A stretch of DNA of 64,000 nt from Candidatus Anstonellales archaeon (GCA_038869735.1 JAWCQO010000001.1:1-64000), one strand, 5' to 3'; shown: positions 17,587 to 26,209, counted from the first letter of the stretch. Numbers and translations are program-made. The notes: generated by a model not told the origin, from the sequence alone.

Positions 17587-18702
17587 ATGAGGATTGCCAT
17601 TGTTTCTGACACTCATTTCGGCCACTCAAAATGGGGAGAAGACGCCTTTGTCCAAGGGCGAACGGCGATGATTGAAGCCTCGCAGAAGGCTGACGTTCTT
17701 CTTATGCCGGGGGATATATTTGATTTGCCAAATCCAACATTTTCGACTGTGTTAGATTTCATATCAATAATCAATGAAATTAAAATACCGATTTTGGCTA
17801 TCTGTGGAACTCATGAGATAAAACCAAAGGGTGAGATGAATATTGTTAAGTTTTTGCATTTAGCAGGTTTTCTTGTTGACATCCACAGAAATCCTCAAGA
17901 ATTCGATAAAGATGGACAAAAAGTAGTTATTGTAGGATTAGGAGGAGTCCCTGAGGACTTGTTCAAACCTGCATTGGCACGGATTAGGTTTGAACCAAAG
18001 AAAGGTGCATTTAACATATTTGTATTCCACCAATCCTTGTCTGAATTTATCTTCTCCAAAAATGAGGAATTTGCATCCTTCGAAGACCTGCCGCCGGGAT
18101 TTGATTTATACGTTTGTGGCCATGTACATAAGAAAAAGGAAGCTTATGGTGGAAAATTGATTATTCCTGGTTCAACTGTACTGACCCAAATGAAGAAGGA
18201 TGAGGAAGGGGAGAAAGGATACATCATATATGACACAAAAACTAGGAATGCGGAATTTTTTCCCATTAAGACACGTCCATTCTTTTTTAGAGAGATTTTT
18301 TTTGATAATGGTGAGCCACAGCAAATAGAGGATGAGATTAAACGAACAGTTAGAGAAATATTAAAAAGCAACGAAGGAGTTAAACCGATAATTAAATTAT
18401 TTCTCTCTGGCACTATGCGTGAAGGATTAACAAATGCTGATGTGACTATCCCAAATTTTGAAGAGGCATTTGTTTTTATTGATAATTCAATTGAATCAAG
18501 TTCATTTGCAAAAAAAGTGAACGCTATTCGAATGATGATAAGTGAAAAAATGAGCATCTCAGAAACAAGTCTCAGAATACTGAGAGAACACCTTAAGATG
18601 AGTGGGGTAGAAGCCTCAGATTTAAAGGAACTTTTAGAAAAGCTTTGCGATGGCGAAAATGTGGATATTATTAAATACTTGAAAGAAGTTAAGAATGACT
18701 AA
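17587..18702 (+). CDS. Mre11/SbcD-like metallophosphoesterase
   Basis: A calcineurin-type phosphoesterase related to the Mre11 DNA repair nuclease. Metal-binding motifs are VSDTHFGH (residues 6-13), PGDIFDLPNP, then CGTHE where the family usually has GNHD/E, then FHQSL and CGHVHKKK. The C-terminal 160 residues would be the capping and dimerisation region. The Asn-to-Thr change in motif III removes a usual metal ligand, so activity or metal choice may differ. There is no rad50, herA or nurA neighbour. GGGGAAGGA is 3 nt before the ATG. It could be a repair exonuclease or a divergent family member with another substrate. Confidence 0.75.
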   Translation: MRIAIVSDTHFGHSKWGEDAFVQGRTAMIEASQKADVLLMPGDIFDLPNPTFSTVLDFISIINEIKIPILAICGTHEIKPKGEMNIVKFLHLAGFLVDIHRNPQEFDKDGQKVVIVGLGGVPEDLFKPALARIRFEPKKGAFNIFVFHQSLSEFIFSKNEEFASFEDLPPGFDLYVCGHVHKKKEAYGGKLIIPGSTVLTQMKKDEEGEKGYIIYDTKTRNAEFFPIKTRPFFFREIFFDNGEPQQIEDEIKRTVREILKSNEGVKPIIKLFLSGTMREGLTNADVTIPNFEEAFVFIDNSIESSSFAKKVNAIRMMISEKMSISETSLRILREHLKMSGVEASDLKELLEKLCDGENVDIIKYLKEVKND

Positions 18703-18726
18703 AAAAGGAAAGGAGTTTGAGTAGGT

Positions 18727-18894
18727 ATGTCTGTATCACGGACAACTATAGGAACGCCACCTTCTTCAGCAGGAATACTTGGCATAAGTGCAAATGAAGA
18801 TATGGGTGGAATAAAATTTGAACCAGGGGCAGTAGTAATTTTTACTGCAGTCTTTATCTTGTTGGTTAAAATCGTAGATTATCTGGTAAGATAG
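18727..18894 (+). CDS. secG: Preprotein translocase subunit Sec61-beta
   Basis: A 55-residue tail-anchored subunit of the SecYE-beta protein-conducting channel. The N-terminal PPSSAGI motif, the acidic linker, GGIKFEPGAVVIFT and one C-terminal membrane helix form the archaeal Sec61-beta profile. The start codon follows GTAGGT. It lies 24 nt after the Mre11-like gene and its last 29 nt overlap the end of the convergent HD-domain gene. Its SecY and SecE partners are not in this window. Confidence 0.88.
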   Translation: MSVSRTTIGTPPSSAGILGISANEDMGGIKFEPGAVVIFTAVFILLVKIVDYLVR

Positions 18895-20023
18895 CTTCAG
18901 AGATAAGCTTTTTTGCTACCTTTTGCACTTTTGCTACATCTTGCTTCTCACAACAGACAATTATCTTTAAGCGGAGCCGTTCTGCCTGAGAAAGGGAGCT
19001 GACCAACGGGGATAGTCTCTCAAGATTTACTATTTTTCCAGATTCATCCTCTATTTTAACATTTATTGTGCGCACAAAACTTTGGGGAAAATCGACTATG
19101 ACAACAGTGTCTGATTCACTTTCAATTTCCTCTTCAATCTTCTTTATGTGGCTCAATGGAATTGATGATGAATCAGCAATAAAGGCTTTTTTGAATAATC
19201 TTCTTTCCTGAAGTTGAGTTATTATTCTCTTGCACTCTGACACATTTTTGAGAAAAAGAAGGACTTCGTCGTCTCCAGCAGAAAGGAGGAATTCTCTGTC
19301 AATAGCATTGTTACGTAGCGCTAGCGATAGTGCCCGTTGCAACATTGCTGATGCTATCCTTACAGTAGGGTGCATATAGACTGCAGAATACATAAGAAAG
19401 CGACCAAGGAGGAGTGATTCTGCGGCTGCAAGTGCTCCATATTTTAGGTACAACCCGTCCTTATCAAAAGCGCATGTTGAGATAATTCTTTCTTTATCTA
19501 TAACTCCATAAGCCACGCCTGTGTAGTGCGCATCTCTCAGAAGGTAATCCATTCTGTCGGAGCCTATGTCCGAGCTGATCAAACTGCCCGAGGAATTAGA
19601 AAAAGAGAGTTGTGATATCTCCTTTGGATCCCAGTTCTCTTTAAGTATATCAGATATTTCTCCTTTTTCAATTCTTTTTCTTCCGATTGTTTCATGGCTT
19701 CCAAGGAATTCTTTTGTTACTGCTTCAGATTCGTGGGAGAAGCAAATGTGTCCTATGTCGTGGAGGAGGGATGAGAGGCGGATTTTTTCTTTTTCCTCTC
19801 TAGAAATGCCACAAGACTGACAAAGTCTTTCAGCAAGCTCCATTGTTCCAAGAGAGTGCTCAAACCGTGTATGATTTGCTCCAGGATAAACCAGATGGGC
19901 CATAGCAAGCTGTCTTATTTTTCTCAGTCTTTGCATTGATGGGGAGTCTAAAAGCCTTTTTTCAGTTTCTGTTAGCTGAATGTCTCCATGAATAGGGTCA
20001 CGGATTGTTAAATGTGATGGCAT
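18866..20023 (-). CDS. HD-domain phosphohydrolase, dGTPase/SAMHD1-like
   Basis: A 385-residue HD-superfamily phosphohydrolase of the COG1078 type, likely acting on nucleotides. IRDPIHGDIQL at residues 6-16 is the family opening. The metal site is formed by RFEHSLG (H), LLHDIGHICFSH (HD and following H) and SDRMDYLLRDA (D). ATG 20023 begins one base after the upstream gene's stop; TTG 20032 in frame is an alternative. Its 3' end overlaps secG on the opposite strand. It follows AMMECR1 and an uncharacterised winged-helix-like protein in an apparent three-gene operon. Confidence 0.85.
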   Translation of the reverse strand: MPSHLTIRDPIHGDIQLTETEKRLLDSPSMQRLRKIRQLAMAHLVYPGANHTRFEHSLGTMELAERLCQSCGISREEKEKIRLSSLLHDIGHICFSHESEAVTKEFLGSHETIGRKRIEKGEISDILKENWDPKEISQLSFSNSSGSLISSDIGSDRMDYLLRDAHYTGVAYGVIDKERIISTCAFDKDGLYLKYGALAAAESLLLGRFLMYSAVYMHPTVRIASAMLQRALSLALRNNAIDREFLLSAGDDEVLLFLKNVSECKRIITQLQERRLFKKAFIADSSSIPLSHIKKIEEEIESESDTVVIVDFPQSFVRTINVKIEDESGKIVNLERLSPLVSSLSQAERLRLKIIVCCEKQDVAKVQKVAKKLISEAILPDNLRF

Positions 20024-20024
20024 A

Positions 20025-20744
20025 TTAAACAACTTGATAAAACCCTTTCTTTTTTTCTAAAATCTCTCCTTTTTCAGAGAGGAATGCGAGCATAACGCGG
20101 CATGCATCTTGATTTAAGTGAAGATCCTGTGAGAGCTGCTCTACAGTTTTGGGGGCAGAGGAAAGGGAGTTTATAAAGATGGGGGAATGGATTTCATAAA
20201 AAGTACGCGTTGCTAGGTAGAGGCGTTTGTCAAAACCGATTGTACCAAGTAAGTCACCTCTTTTTATAAGCTCACGCATCTGATTGTCTTGAAGTCTTTC
20301 TATTTCGGATGCCTCTAAAATGGCGTACTCCTTCCCTCCAAGTATAGGTGGAAGAAACTCCTTTTTTTCGGAGGTATCTTCAGGCTGCGGCTGGCTGTCT
20401 GTCCCTAACCTATATGCAGTCTCAGAGATGTTATAAACACCTTCCTTAGAATATTTTCCTTTTTTGAAGAGCCATACGGCTCTTTTTTCAAGTAAGGATG
20501 AAAGGACCTTTTTTTCTTCACTCGATAATATCTTTGATACGACCGAAGGTGTTCTATTTTCAAACTTAATTTTCGATAGTTTGTATATAACTGCCAACTC
20601 GATGGGGCTTAATTGGGTCGATGATGTCTCTTTTTTGGATTCTTCAAACGCGCTTATTGAGAGGAGGTAAAAGCCACCTTTTAGATGAAAAAATTCTACG
20701 TCTTCGGTGGGATTCAAGTCTACGCCTTCTGGAAGCTCAAGCAA
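20025..20744 (-). CDS. Hypothetical protein with C-terminal winged-helix-like domain
   Basis: Not recognised. The 239-residue product is soluble. Residues 45-110 form a helical, charged region that could be one winged helix (SPIELAVIYKLSKIKF). The last 60 residues (APKTVEQLSQDLHLNQDACRVMLAF) look like a second helix-turn-helix. A Pro/Gln/Asp/Glu-rich linker lies near residue 125. It starts at TTG 20744 inside the end of the AMMECR1 gene and is followed after one base by the HD gene, so the three are probably co-translated. A transcription or signalling role is only a guess. Confidence 0.55.
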   Translation of the reverse strand: MLELPEGVDLNPTEDVEFFHLKGGFYLLSISAFEESKKETSSTQLSPIELAVIYKLSKIKFENRTPSVVSKILSSEEKKVLSSLLEKRAVWLFKKGKYSKEGVYNISETAYRLGTDSQPQPEDTSEKKEFLPPILGGKEYAILEASEIERLQDNQMRELIKRGDLLGTIGFDKRLYLATRTFYEIHSPIFINSLSSAPKTVEQLSQDLHLNQDACRVMLAFLSEKGEILEKKKGFYQVV

Positions 20745-21444
20745 TGTGCGCTTTCCCTCTTTTATTATTTTTATTTTGATTTAAATCACCCTCATAGAAA
20801 AGGCCCAGATGGTAGGTGAAAGGAATGGATGTATACACCTCATATTTTTTTATTTTGCCATACGGTTCTTCTTCTGCAAATATTTCAGCAGAAAAAGAGT
20901 AGAACTCCACCTCCCCTTTTCTCCAAGAATCTGCCTCAATCCCCGCTTTTGTGCAACAGTGAGAAAGGAATTCTTCCTCGTTCCATCCTTGTTCATAAGC
21001 CACTTGAGGTAAGAGAATGCCGAACCGACCTCTGCTCATTGCTATTAAACCATCGCGACCTATCTTTATTTTCGTTGGATAATCGCTTGGCTTTTCAACG
21101 ACCACTTTTTTTGGCACGGTTAGAACGCTTATTTCTATTAATATTTTATGGAGTTCCAAGGAAGTGAGAGGAGGAAAACGAAAATCCAAAAATGCTGAAG
21201 CAAGGGTATTTTCAACTACAGCGTCGCAGAGGGGCATTTGTGGAAAGGGGTGACCAATACACCCGCGAAGCTCTTTTAAAGGATAGCTCTTTAGAGTCAC
21301 AAAAACTCCCCTTTTCTCTCCGAGAATCCCATCTCTTCTATCAGGATTTAGTTTTTCTCCTCTTTTAAAGTATTCTTCCAACGTTCTTCTTGCTAATTGA
21401 ATTAGGTATGCTCCCTCTTCAAAAGAGAGATTTCCCTCCCCCAT
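20737..21444 (-). CDS. AMMECR1-domain protein
   Basis: A 235-residue member of the conserved AMMECR1 family, whose biochemical role is unknown. The signature ELRGCIGHPFP is near residue 67, and the second conserved block reads GILLPQVAYEQGWNEEEFL. The C-terminal tail after residue 195 (KKYEVYTSIPF) is usual, followed by a short basic extension. Start ATG 21444 is preferred to TTG 21459. It leads a leftward operon with a winged-helix-like protein and an HD phosphohydrolase. In many archaea AMMECR1 is fused or adjacent to MEMO-type or radical SAM genes, which are not seen here. Confidence 0.9.
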   Translation of the reverse strand: MGEGNLSFEEGAYLIQLARRTLEEYFKRGEKLNPDRRDGILGEKRGVFVTLKSYPLKELRGCIGHPFPQMPLCDAVVENTLASAFLDFRFPPLTSLELHKILIEISVLTVPKKVVVEKPSDYPTKIKIGRDGLIAMSRGRFGILLPQVAYEQGWNEEEFLSHCCTKAGIEADSWRKGEVEFYSFSAEIFAEEEPYGKIKKYEVYTSIPFTYHLGLFYEGDLNQNKNNKRGKAHIA

Positions 21445-21616
21445 ATTGATTCTTTTCAATGCAATCTTTAAATGGATTGAGATATGTGCTTAAAAGTTAA
21501 AACGGTATATATCTAAACTGGAGGCAGATTATAAGAAAAGAAAAAACAGAGAACGAAAAAGAAAGAGGACGTTTCCGGAAGAAGGAATGAGCTGGAGACT
21601 TAGAACTGCTCTATGG

Positions 21617-21706
21617 TTAATACTCTTCATCCTCTTCTTCGTCTTCCCAAGTATCTTCGTAGTCATCATCCTCATAGTCTTCTTCCTCATCCTCTTCATC
21701 AAACAT
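21617..21706 (-). CDS. Very acidic 29-aa small protein
   Basis: A 30-codon frame with a strong ribosome binding site (GAGGTGA, 7 nt before the ATG). The product is almost entirely Asp, Glu and Tyr (MFDEEDEEEDYEDDDYED, then TWEDEEEDEEY), with a charge near -20. The perfect Shine-Dalgarno site and absence of any other frame argue that it is real. It is transcribed away from the Era-like GTPase gene. Function unknown; DNA mimicry or binding to a basic partner are possible for such peptides, but nothing here decides. Confidence 0.55.
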   Translation of the reverse strand: MFDEEDEEEDYEDDDYEDTWEDEEEDEEY

Positions 21707-21790
21707 GTGGTCTCACCTCTTTAGGGGTTTTTAGAAAAGAAAAGGTTAAAATAGCTTTCCTAAAAGAAGTTTTAAGAAGTATGATGAGAT

Positions 21791-22426
21791 ATGTTCACGC
21801 GAATAAAAACTGCTATAAGAATGTTATTATCTGCACTCTTTAAAAGTAAAAAAAAGCAGATAGCTCTTGGATTTTATGGCTCTCCCAACGCTGGAAAAAC
21901 GACTCTCGCAAATCGGATATGTATGGATTTTGTTGGTGAGCCTATTGGGGAAGTTTCAGTTATACCTCACGAAACGCGTGTCGTACAAAAAAAGGAAAAA
22001 ATTAAGATGAGGATCAACGGACACCAGCTGGTAATGGATATATTGGATATGCCGGGAGTAGCAGTAAAGGTTGATTATAGGGACTTTATGGCGTACGGCT
22101 TATCAGCAAGAGAAGCACAGGCGCGAGCAAAAGAAGCCACAAGAGGCATTATTGAAGCAATTAAGTATCTTGAAGAGGTGGATGCAGCTCTAGTTATTAT
22201 GGACGCATGCGAGGAGCCATATAACCAAATCAATGCAACTATTTTAGGTAATCTTGAAGCAAGGAATATCCCACTTCTTATAGTGGCAAACAAAATGGAT
22301 AAGGTAGAGGCAAACTCACAGAGAATTCGGGAGGTCTTCCCTCAATATCCAGTCGTTGAAATTTCTGCACTCACTGGAAAAAATATAGATGTACTTTACT
22401 CAGAAATTTTAAAGAGGCTTGCATAA
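21791..22426 (+). CDS. Era-like small GTPase, archaeal
   Basis: A 211-residue P-loop GTPase. G1 is YGSPNAGKTT (residues 29-38), the switch I region includes PHETR, G3 is LDMPG, G4 is ANKMDK and G5 is ISALTGK. An N-terminal basic amphipathic segment (MFTRIKTAIRMLLSALFKSKKK) precedes the domain and may bind membrane or RNA. No KH domain is present, unlike bacterial Era. In many archaea this GTPase is a neighbour of DUF2073 and of the Zn-ribbon protein that follows here 55 nt later; DUF2073 is absent from this spot. Cellular role not established. Confidence 0.85.
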   Translation: MFTRIKTAIRMLLSALFKSKKKQIALGFYGSPNAGKTTLANRICMDFVGEPIGEVSVIPHETRVVQKKEKIKMRINGHQLVMDILDMPGVAVKVDYRDFMAYGLSAREAQARAKEATRGIIEAIKYLEEVDAALVIMDACEEPYNQINATILGNLEARNIPLLIVANKMDKVEANSQRIREVFPQYPVVEISALTGKNIDVLYSEILKRLA

Positions 22427-22481
22427 AAATTAGAGCAACTTTAAAATTAAATTTAATAACTCTTCTTGACTAAAATGTAAC

Positions 22482-22790
22482 ATGCACAAATGTCTTAGAT
22501 GCGGAAAGTTGATTAAAAACATAGAAGAAGCAGAAGAAGGGTGTCGTTGTGGTTCAAAGGTCTTTTTATTTCAGGGTAAAAAAGAAATCGATGATGTGGG
22601 GGATGCTGAATGGATAGAAAAAGAGTTGACAAAGAGATTTGGGACTGACGGACACGCCATCGTGCTTGATTTAGAAAATGTAAGAATGAAGTCACGTGGG
22701 GTTTTTGAATTGAATATTAATTCTCTTATGAAAAACGACCCGATAGTAGTTAAGGATACAAATGGAGTTTATTATATAAAACTACCATAA
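22482..22790 (+). CDS. Zn-ribbon protein, DUF2072/COG3364-like
   Basis: A 102-residue protein with an N-terminal zinc ribbon (CLRCGK, then CRCGSK), an acidic linker, and a conserved C-terminal beta domain ending DLENVRMKSRGVFELNINSL and PIVVKDTNGVYYIKLP. This is the archaeal family annotated as Zn-ribbon containing protein (DUF2072), which tends to travel with the Era-like GTPase upstream. The role is unknown; in some archaea these genes lie near replication origins, but no origin or cdc6 gene is visible here. The start follows a short AT-rich spacer without a clear ribosome binding site. Confidence 0.8.
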   Translation: MHKCLRCGKLIKNIEEAEEGCRCGSKVFLFQGKKEIDDVGDAEWIEKELTKRFGTDGHAIVLDLENVRMKSRGVFELNINSLMKNDPIVVKDTNGVYYIKLP

Positions 22791-22821
22791 CAGCAATTTT
22801 TGTACTTTAAGAGATGACGAG

Positions 22822-23071
22822 ATGATATTGGGGGGGGAAATAAGGCATCAGAACAAAAAACATCTAAATACGATAGAAAATTACTTCAACGTGTTGTTGA
22901 GCATATTCGGAACTTAGAAGCAATCCTACAATGGACAGAGTCTGTGAGTGAGCAGGAATATCAAAAGAGAAGATAGAGAAACTAAACGAATGGAGAATAG
23001 CTGAGGAAAGACTTTTTGCCTTGCGCGGGGAGAGAATCTTGTGCAGTTGTCATCTTTCAAAAAAAGTCTGA
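22822..23071 (+). pseudogene. Broken 5' coding region joined by -1 frameshifts to the next gene
   Basis: Three frames, each open only locally, read like one protein. ATG 22822 opens MILGG. After a run of eight G (22830-22837) the next frame reads NKASEQKTSKYDRKLLQRV and on to EQEYQKR, ending at TAG 22974. A third frame picks up as KIEKLNEWRIAEERLF and continues to CSCHLSKK, ending at TGA 23069. Each switch is by one missing base. A further loss at the A7 run near 23060-23066 would lead into the gene that follows. Either a decayed 5' end or indel errors in the sequence. Confidence 0.5.
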
Positions 23072-24531
23072 GAAACGGTTCAAATCCGAAGAAAGAGATA
23101 AGAAGCATTCGTATGGAGCGTCTTTATTACTTGTTGAAAGAAAAGATAATAAATGAAAATGAAACGATACCAACGAATATGTTGCTTGCTAGGAAAACGA
23201 ACGTAATGCGAAGTACAGTCTCATCTGTATTTGAGCTATTTCCTCAACTTGAAAGAGTAAGAGGATGGAAAATCCTCAAGATGCCTCTTGTCCAATTCAG
23301 GAAAGGACTTGAAATCAGACACCCATGGACAAAGGAGTATGAATGGGTCGAGAAACGCTTTGCCCATGAGGTTGTTATGGCAATAAACAAGTTGAAGTCT
23401 GTTCCTTCAGAAGTTGCAATCAGCAGGCAGTTGGGATTCGCGAAGAGAGGTATTGTAATGAGCTTTTTTAACAGAATAAGTACAAGAAAAGATGAAAATT
23501 ACAAAAAGATAAAGAAGGCGATGATAAGGAGGTTTGATTCTCTTTCTCATGATGAGCTTTTAAAGATTCTTTCAAAAATCACAAAACCAAATCCCATCCT
23601 TGCAGCGGTTAGAGATGAATTCATGAGAAGGGAGGTTAATAGGATTCTGATGCAAAGCACTATTCCGCTCACACTACGACAATTATCAAAAGAGATTAGG
23701 GTTACTTATGATGAATTTCAAGGATTTGTATCAAGAAATTCGGATATTAGGGAGATAGTTAGGCAAAAAAACGCAAGCTTGCTTTCTGACTCAATTTTAA
23801 AAGGTGAAAGACCGGGTATGATTGCTAGGAGGTTTCAAATAGACTTACGACAAGTTCTTACTGCATTAAAGGGGATAAAACCCAGTGACGTAATGATACA
23901 TGTAACAAGAAATGTGACGAAGGAGGAAGCAATATCTATGGCTGCGGATATCTTCTCCTCCTTTTTTCAACTTTCGGTGCCCCGGCGTTTATGGGACCCG
24001 AGCAATAGAGGAATCTTGGAAATGGCTCGGCACAAATTTGATAGGACAAGTAAGGGGGGAGATATAAAAATCGTAGGCAATGCAGAAGTTGAGAAAGCGA
24101 ATTTTGTGATTGTAATTCCTCCTTTTTTTGAGGAAAAAACTCTTATTGATGCCATAAATTTGTTGGACAGTGGCTCTTTAGTGATATTTGCGATTCCAAA
24201 AAAGATGGAGGTAAATAAGGACGTATTGGGTGCCTTAGAAGAAAGGGGATTTGAATGCAAGGTAAGGGAATTTAGATGGTTTAACGGCCTCGAAAGCGAA
24301 ATAAAAAAGGTAGTTGTAATGATAAAAAAAAGCGAGGATGCGAGGCTTGAAACATTACCACTAATGTTCAAAAAACAGATGGAAGTCGTGGAGGATTCAA
24401 AAGAGAAAATGAGGATATTTTTGAAGAGGATAAGAGGAGAGGAAGCGGAGTTTACACATCAAGCAAAATACGGATTGAACAGCGGCCCTCTCCCTCATTT
24501 ATCTGAAGTTCATGGAAAGTTACAGCCTTAA
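23041..24531 (+). CDS. Uncharacterised protein, N-terminal helix-turn-helix, C-terminal Rossmann-like
   Basis: A 496-residue protein I do not recognise. The first 100 residues suggest a winged helix (NMLLARKTNVMRSTVSSVF). The middle is helical with a second helix-turn-helix-like stretch (ARRFQIDLRQVLTALKG). Residues 345-430 alternate beta and alpha, with KANFVIVIPPFF resembling the NPPF-type motif of SAM methyltransferases but without a glycine-rich SAM loop. GTG 23041 opens the frame; ATG 23113 is an alternative, and the true start may be further upstream across frameshifts. The last 80 bases overlap the archease gene on the other strand, so the C-terminus may also be artificial. Confidence 0.6.
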   Translation: MQLSSFKKSLRNGSNPKKEIRSIRMERLYYLLKEKIINENETIPTNMLLARKTNVMRSTVSSVFELFPQLERVRGWKILKMPLVQFRKGLEIRHPWTKEYEWVEKRFAHEVVMAINKLKSVPSEVAISRQLGFAKRGIVMSFFNRISTRKDENYKKIKKAMIRRFDSLSHDELLKILSKITKPNPILAAVRDEFMRREVNRILMQSTIPLTLRQLSKEIRVTYDEFQGFVSRNSDIREIVRQKNASLLSDSILKGERPGMIARRFQIDLRQVLTALKGIKPSDVMIHVTRNVTKEEAISMAADIFSSFFQLSVPRRLWDPSNRGILEMARHKFDRTSKGGDIKIVGNAEVEKANFVIVIPPFFEEKTLIDAINLLDSGSLVIFAIPKKMEVNKDVLGALEERGFECKVREFRWFNGLESEIKKVVVMIKKSEDARLETLPLMFKKQMEVVEDSKEKMRIFLKRIRGEEAEFTHQAKYGLNSGPLPHLSEVHGKLQP

Positions 24532-24865
24532 CAGCGTTTCTAGGGCGCTTTTTTTCTCCATACGCTATTGCGAATAACTCAAAATTCTGAGTGTCCAACG
24601 TTTGCACTTTTACACGCGAAAAAACTATGTCTCTTATTTCGGACTCTGATAATAAAGTCTCAAGAAATCTCACAACCAATGATTCTTTGTTTTCACCCTT
24701 TACATGAACATTAATCTTTCTCTTTTCTTTTGCGTTACCAATCACGGAGAACATTGCCTTTGCGGCGTTTTCCAGTGCTTCTTTGAAATCTCGTCCGTAT
24801 GCTTCATAAAGGATATCTGCTGTGTGGTCAAAAAAACGGTATTTAGGTGTCTTAATGGAGGGCAT
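24452..24865 (-). CDS. Archease
   Basis: Archease speeds guanylylation and turnover of the RtcB RNA ligase during tRNA splicing. The signature YRFFDHTADILYEAYG starts at about residue 9, with the calcium-site Asp/His. The family-typical end RCSIRILLDV is intact. The 137-residue length from ATG 24865 is normal; ATG 24886 is an alternative start. Its partner RtcB is encoded at 47969-49396, and three tRNA genes in the window have introns. Its last 80 bases overlap the preceding plus-strand gene. It lies 26 nt downstream of the glyA stop end in the opposite reading sense of transcription order, that is, archease is transcribed first only if read from its own promoter. Confidence 0.92.
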   Translation of the reverse strand: MPSIKTPKYRFFDHTADILYEAYGRDFKEALENAAKAMFSVIGNAKEKRKINVHVKGENKESLVVRFLETLLSESEIRDIVFSRVKVQTLDTQNFELFAIAYGEKKRPRNAVKAVTFHELQINEGEGRCSIRILLDV

Positions 24866-24891
24866 AAGGAAGGGGCACCTCGTCATTTTTC

Positions 24892-26154
24892 CTATGCTCT
24901 ATATAGATGAGGGTAAAGTGGGAAGTTTTTTGTAAGTTCAATTACCTCGTTTCTTACTCTTCGTTTAGTTTCTTCATCTTTCCAGTTGTTAATAACTTTT
25001 GAGATAAGTCTTCCTATCTCTTTCATCTCGCTTTCTCTCATTCCTCGGGTAGTTAGAGCTGGAGTTCCAAGTCTTATTCCTGACGGATCAAGTGGACTTC
25101 TTTTATCAAATGGGATTGTGTTTTTGTTGCACGTGATACCTGCCTCATCTAATGCCGCTGCTGCTTCCTTTCCAGAGAGGCCTTTGTTTGTTAGGTCTAC
25201 TAAGATAAGGTGATTGTCTGTTCCGCCGGAGACTAGAGAGAAGCCATTGGAGATGAGCTCATCCGCAAGAGCTTTGGCATTTTTGACTATTTGCCTTGAG
25301 TATTCTTTAAAGTCAGGAGTTAGCGCTTCCCCAAAAGCTACTGCCATTGCTGCAGTGGTGTGGTTGTGAGGGCCTCCCTGCATTCCGGGAAATACTGCGC
25401 GATCTATTTCCTTTGAGAATTTGTCCTTGCAGATTATTATTGCTCCCCGAGGACCTCGTAAGGTTTTGTGAGTAGTCGTCATTACTATATCCGTAGCTGG
25501 GAGAGGTGAAGGATGAACACCTCCGATTATTAGACCTGCTATGTGAGAGACATCTGCGAGGGAATATGCTCCAACTTCTTGAGCTATTTCTGCGAATTGG
25601 TTGAAATCTATTTTTCGTGGATAGGCAGTAGCGCCTGAAACGATTAGCTTTGGTTTTTCTTTCAGGGCGATTTTTCTTACTTCGTCATAATCTATTAAGT
25701 GCGTCTCTTTATCAACGCCATATGAAACGACACTATATGCCCTTCCTGAAAAGTTAACCTTGTGTCCGTGAGTGAGATGCCCTCCTTGAGTAAGAGACAT
25801 TCCCATTATTTTATCTCCAAAGTTTAGTAAAGCAAAGTATATTTCTAGATTTGCAGGTGAGCCAGAGTAGGGTTGAACGTTTATGTGTTCTGCCCCCTTA
25901 AATAGGAGTTTTGCTCTTGAAATTGCGAGGTTTTCTATTTTGTCTATGAATACATTCCCCTCGTAGTAGCGGTTGCCAGGATAGCCTTCAGAATATTTAT
26001 TGGTGAGAGGGGAACCCATTGCTTCCATTACTGCCCGCGAAACGAAGTTTTCTGATGGGATTAGTCCGAGACACTCTTCTTGCCTCTTTATTTCATCCAT
26101 CATCATAGTATATAGTTCTAAATCCTGTTTTTGAATAGATTCAAGGGCACACAT
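24892..26154 (-). CDS. glyA: Serine hydroxymethyltransferase
   Basis: A PLP enzyme that converts serine and a tetrahydropterin to glycine and the methylene-pterin. The 420-residue chain has the PLP lysine in the [12 protein letters not shown] motif, the substrate motif [15 protein letters not shown] and the [13 protein letters not shown] segment. It heads leftward to archease, with transcription starting from a promoter shared with folD. The neighbouring folD, folC, cyclo-ligase and purN genes indicate a folate-based one-carbon pathway rather than a methanopterin-only one. Confidence 0.97.
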   Translation of the reverse strand: MCALESIQKQDLELYTMMMDEIKRQEECLGLIPSENFVSRAVMEAMGSPLTNKYSEGYPGNRYYEGNVFIDKIENLAISRAKLLFKGAEHINVQPYSGSPANLEIYFALLNFGDKIMGMSLTQGGHLTHGHKVNFSGRAYSVVSYGVDKETHLIDYDEVRKIALKEKPKLIVSGATAYPRKIDFNQFAEIAQEVGAYSLADVSHIAGLIIGGVHPSPLPATDIVMTTTHKTLRGPRGAIIICKDKFSKEIDRAVFPGMQGGPHNHTTAAMAVAFGEALTPDFKEYSRQIVKNAKALADELISNGFSLVSGGTDNHLILVDLTNKGLSGKEAAAALDEAGITCNKNTIPFDKRSPLDPSGIRLGTPALTTRGMRESEMKEIGRLISKVINNWKDEETKRRVRNEVIELTKNFPLYPHLYRA

Positions 26155-26179
26155 TGCGTTTAAGCTATATCTTGGAATG

Positions 26180-26189
26180 TTTATATTAA
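26180..26189. promoter_or_regulatory. Shared bidirectional TATA box for glyA and folD
   Basis: TTTATATTAA is near-symmetric. Its centre is about 26 nt before the folD ATG (26210) and about 30 nt before the glyA ATG (26154) on the other strand. Both distances fit leaderless or near-leaderless archaeal starts, and no second TATA box of equal quality was seen in the 55-nt gap. Confidence 0.5.
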
Positions 26190-26209
26190 TTCCTTTTACT
26201 AATATTTTT

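Noticed and set aside
17492-17590. 32-codon frame overlapping the start of the Mre11-like gene
   Set aside because: No usable ribosome binding site and no protein-like pattern; overlap with the next ATG alone is weak evidence.
22828-22842. Programmed frameshift at the G8 run
   Set aside because: Two further shifts in the same direction follow, so errors or decay explain the region better than recoding.
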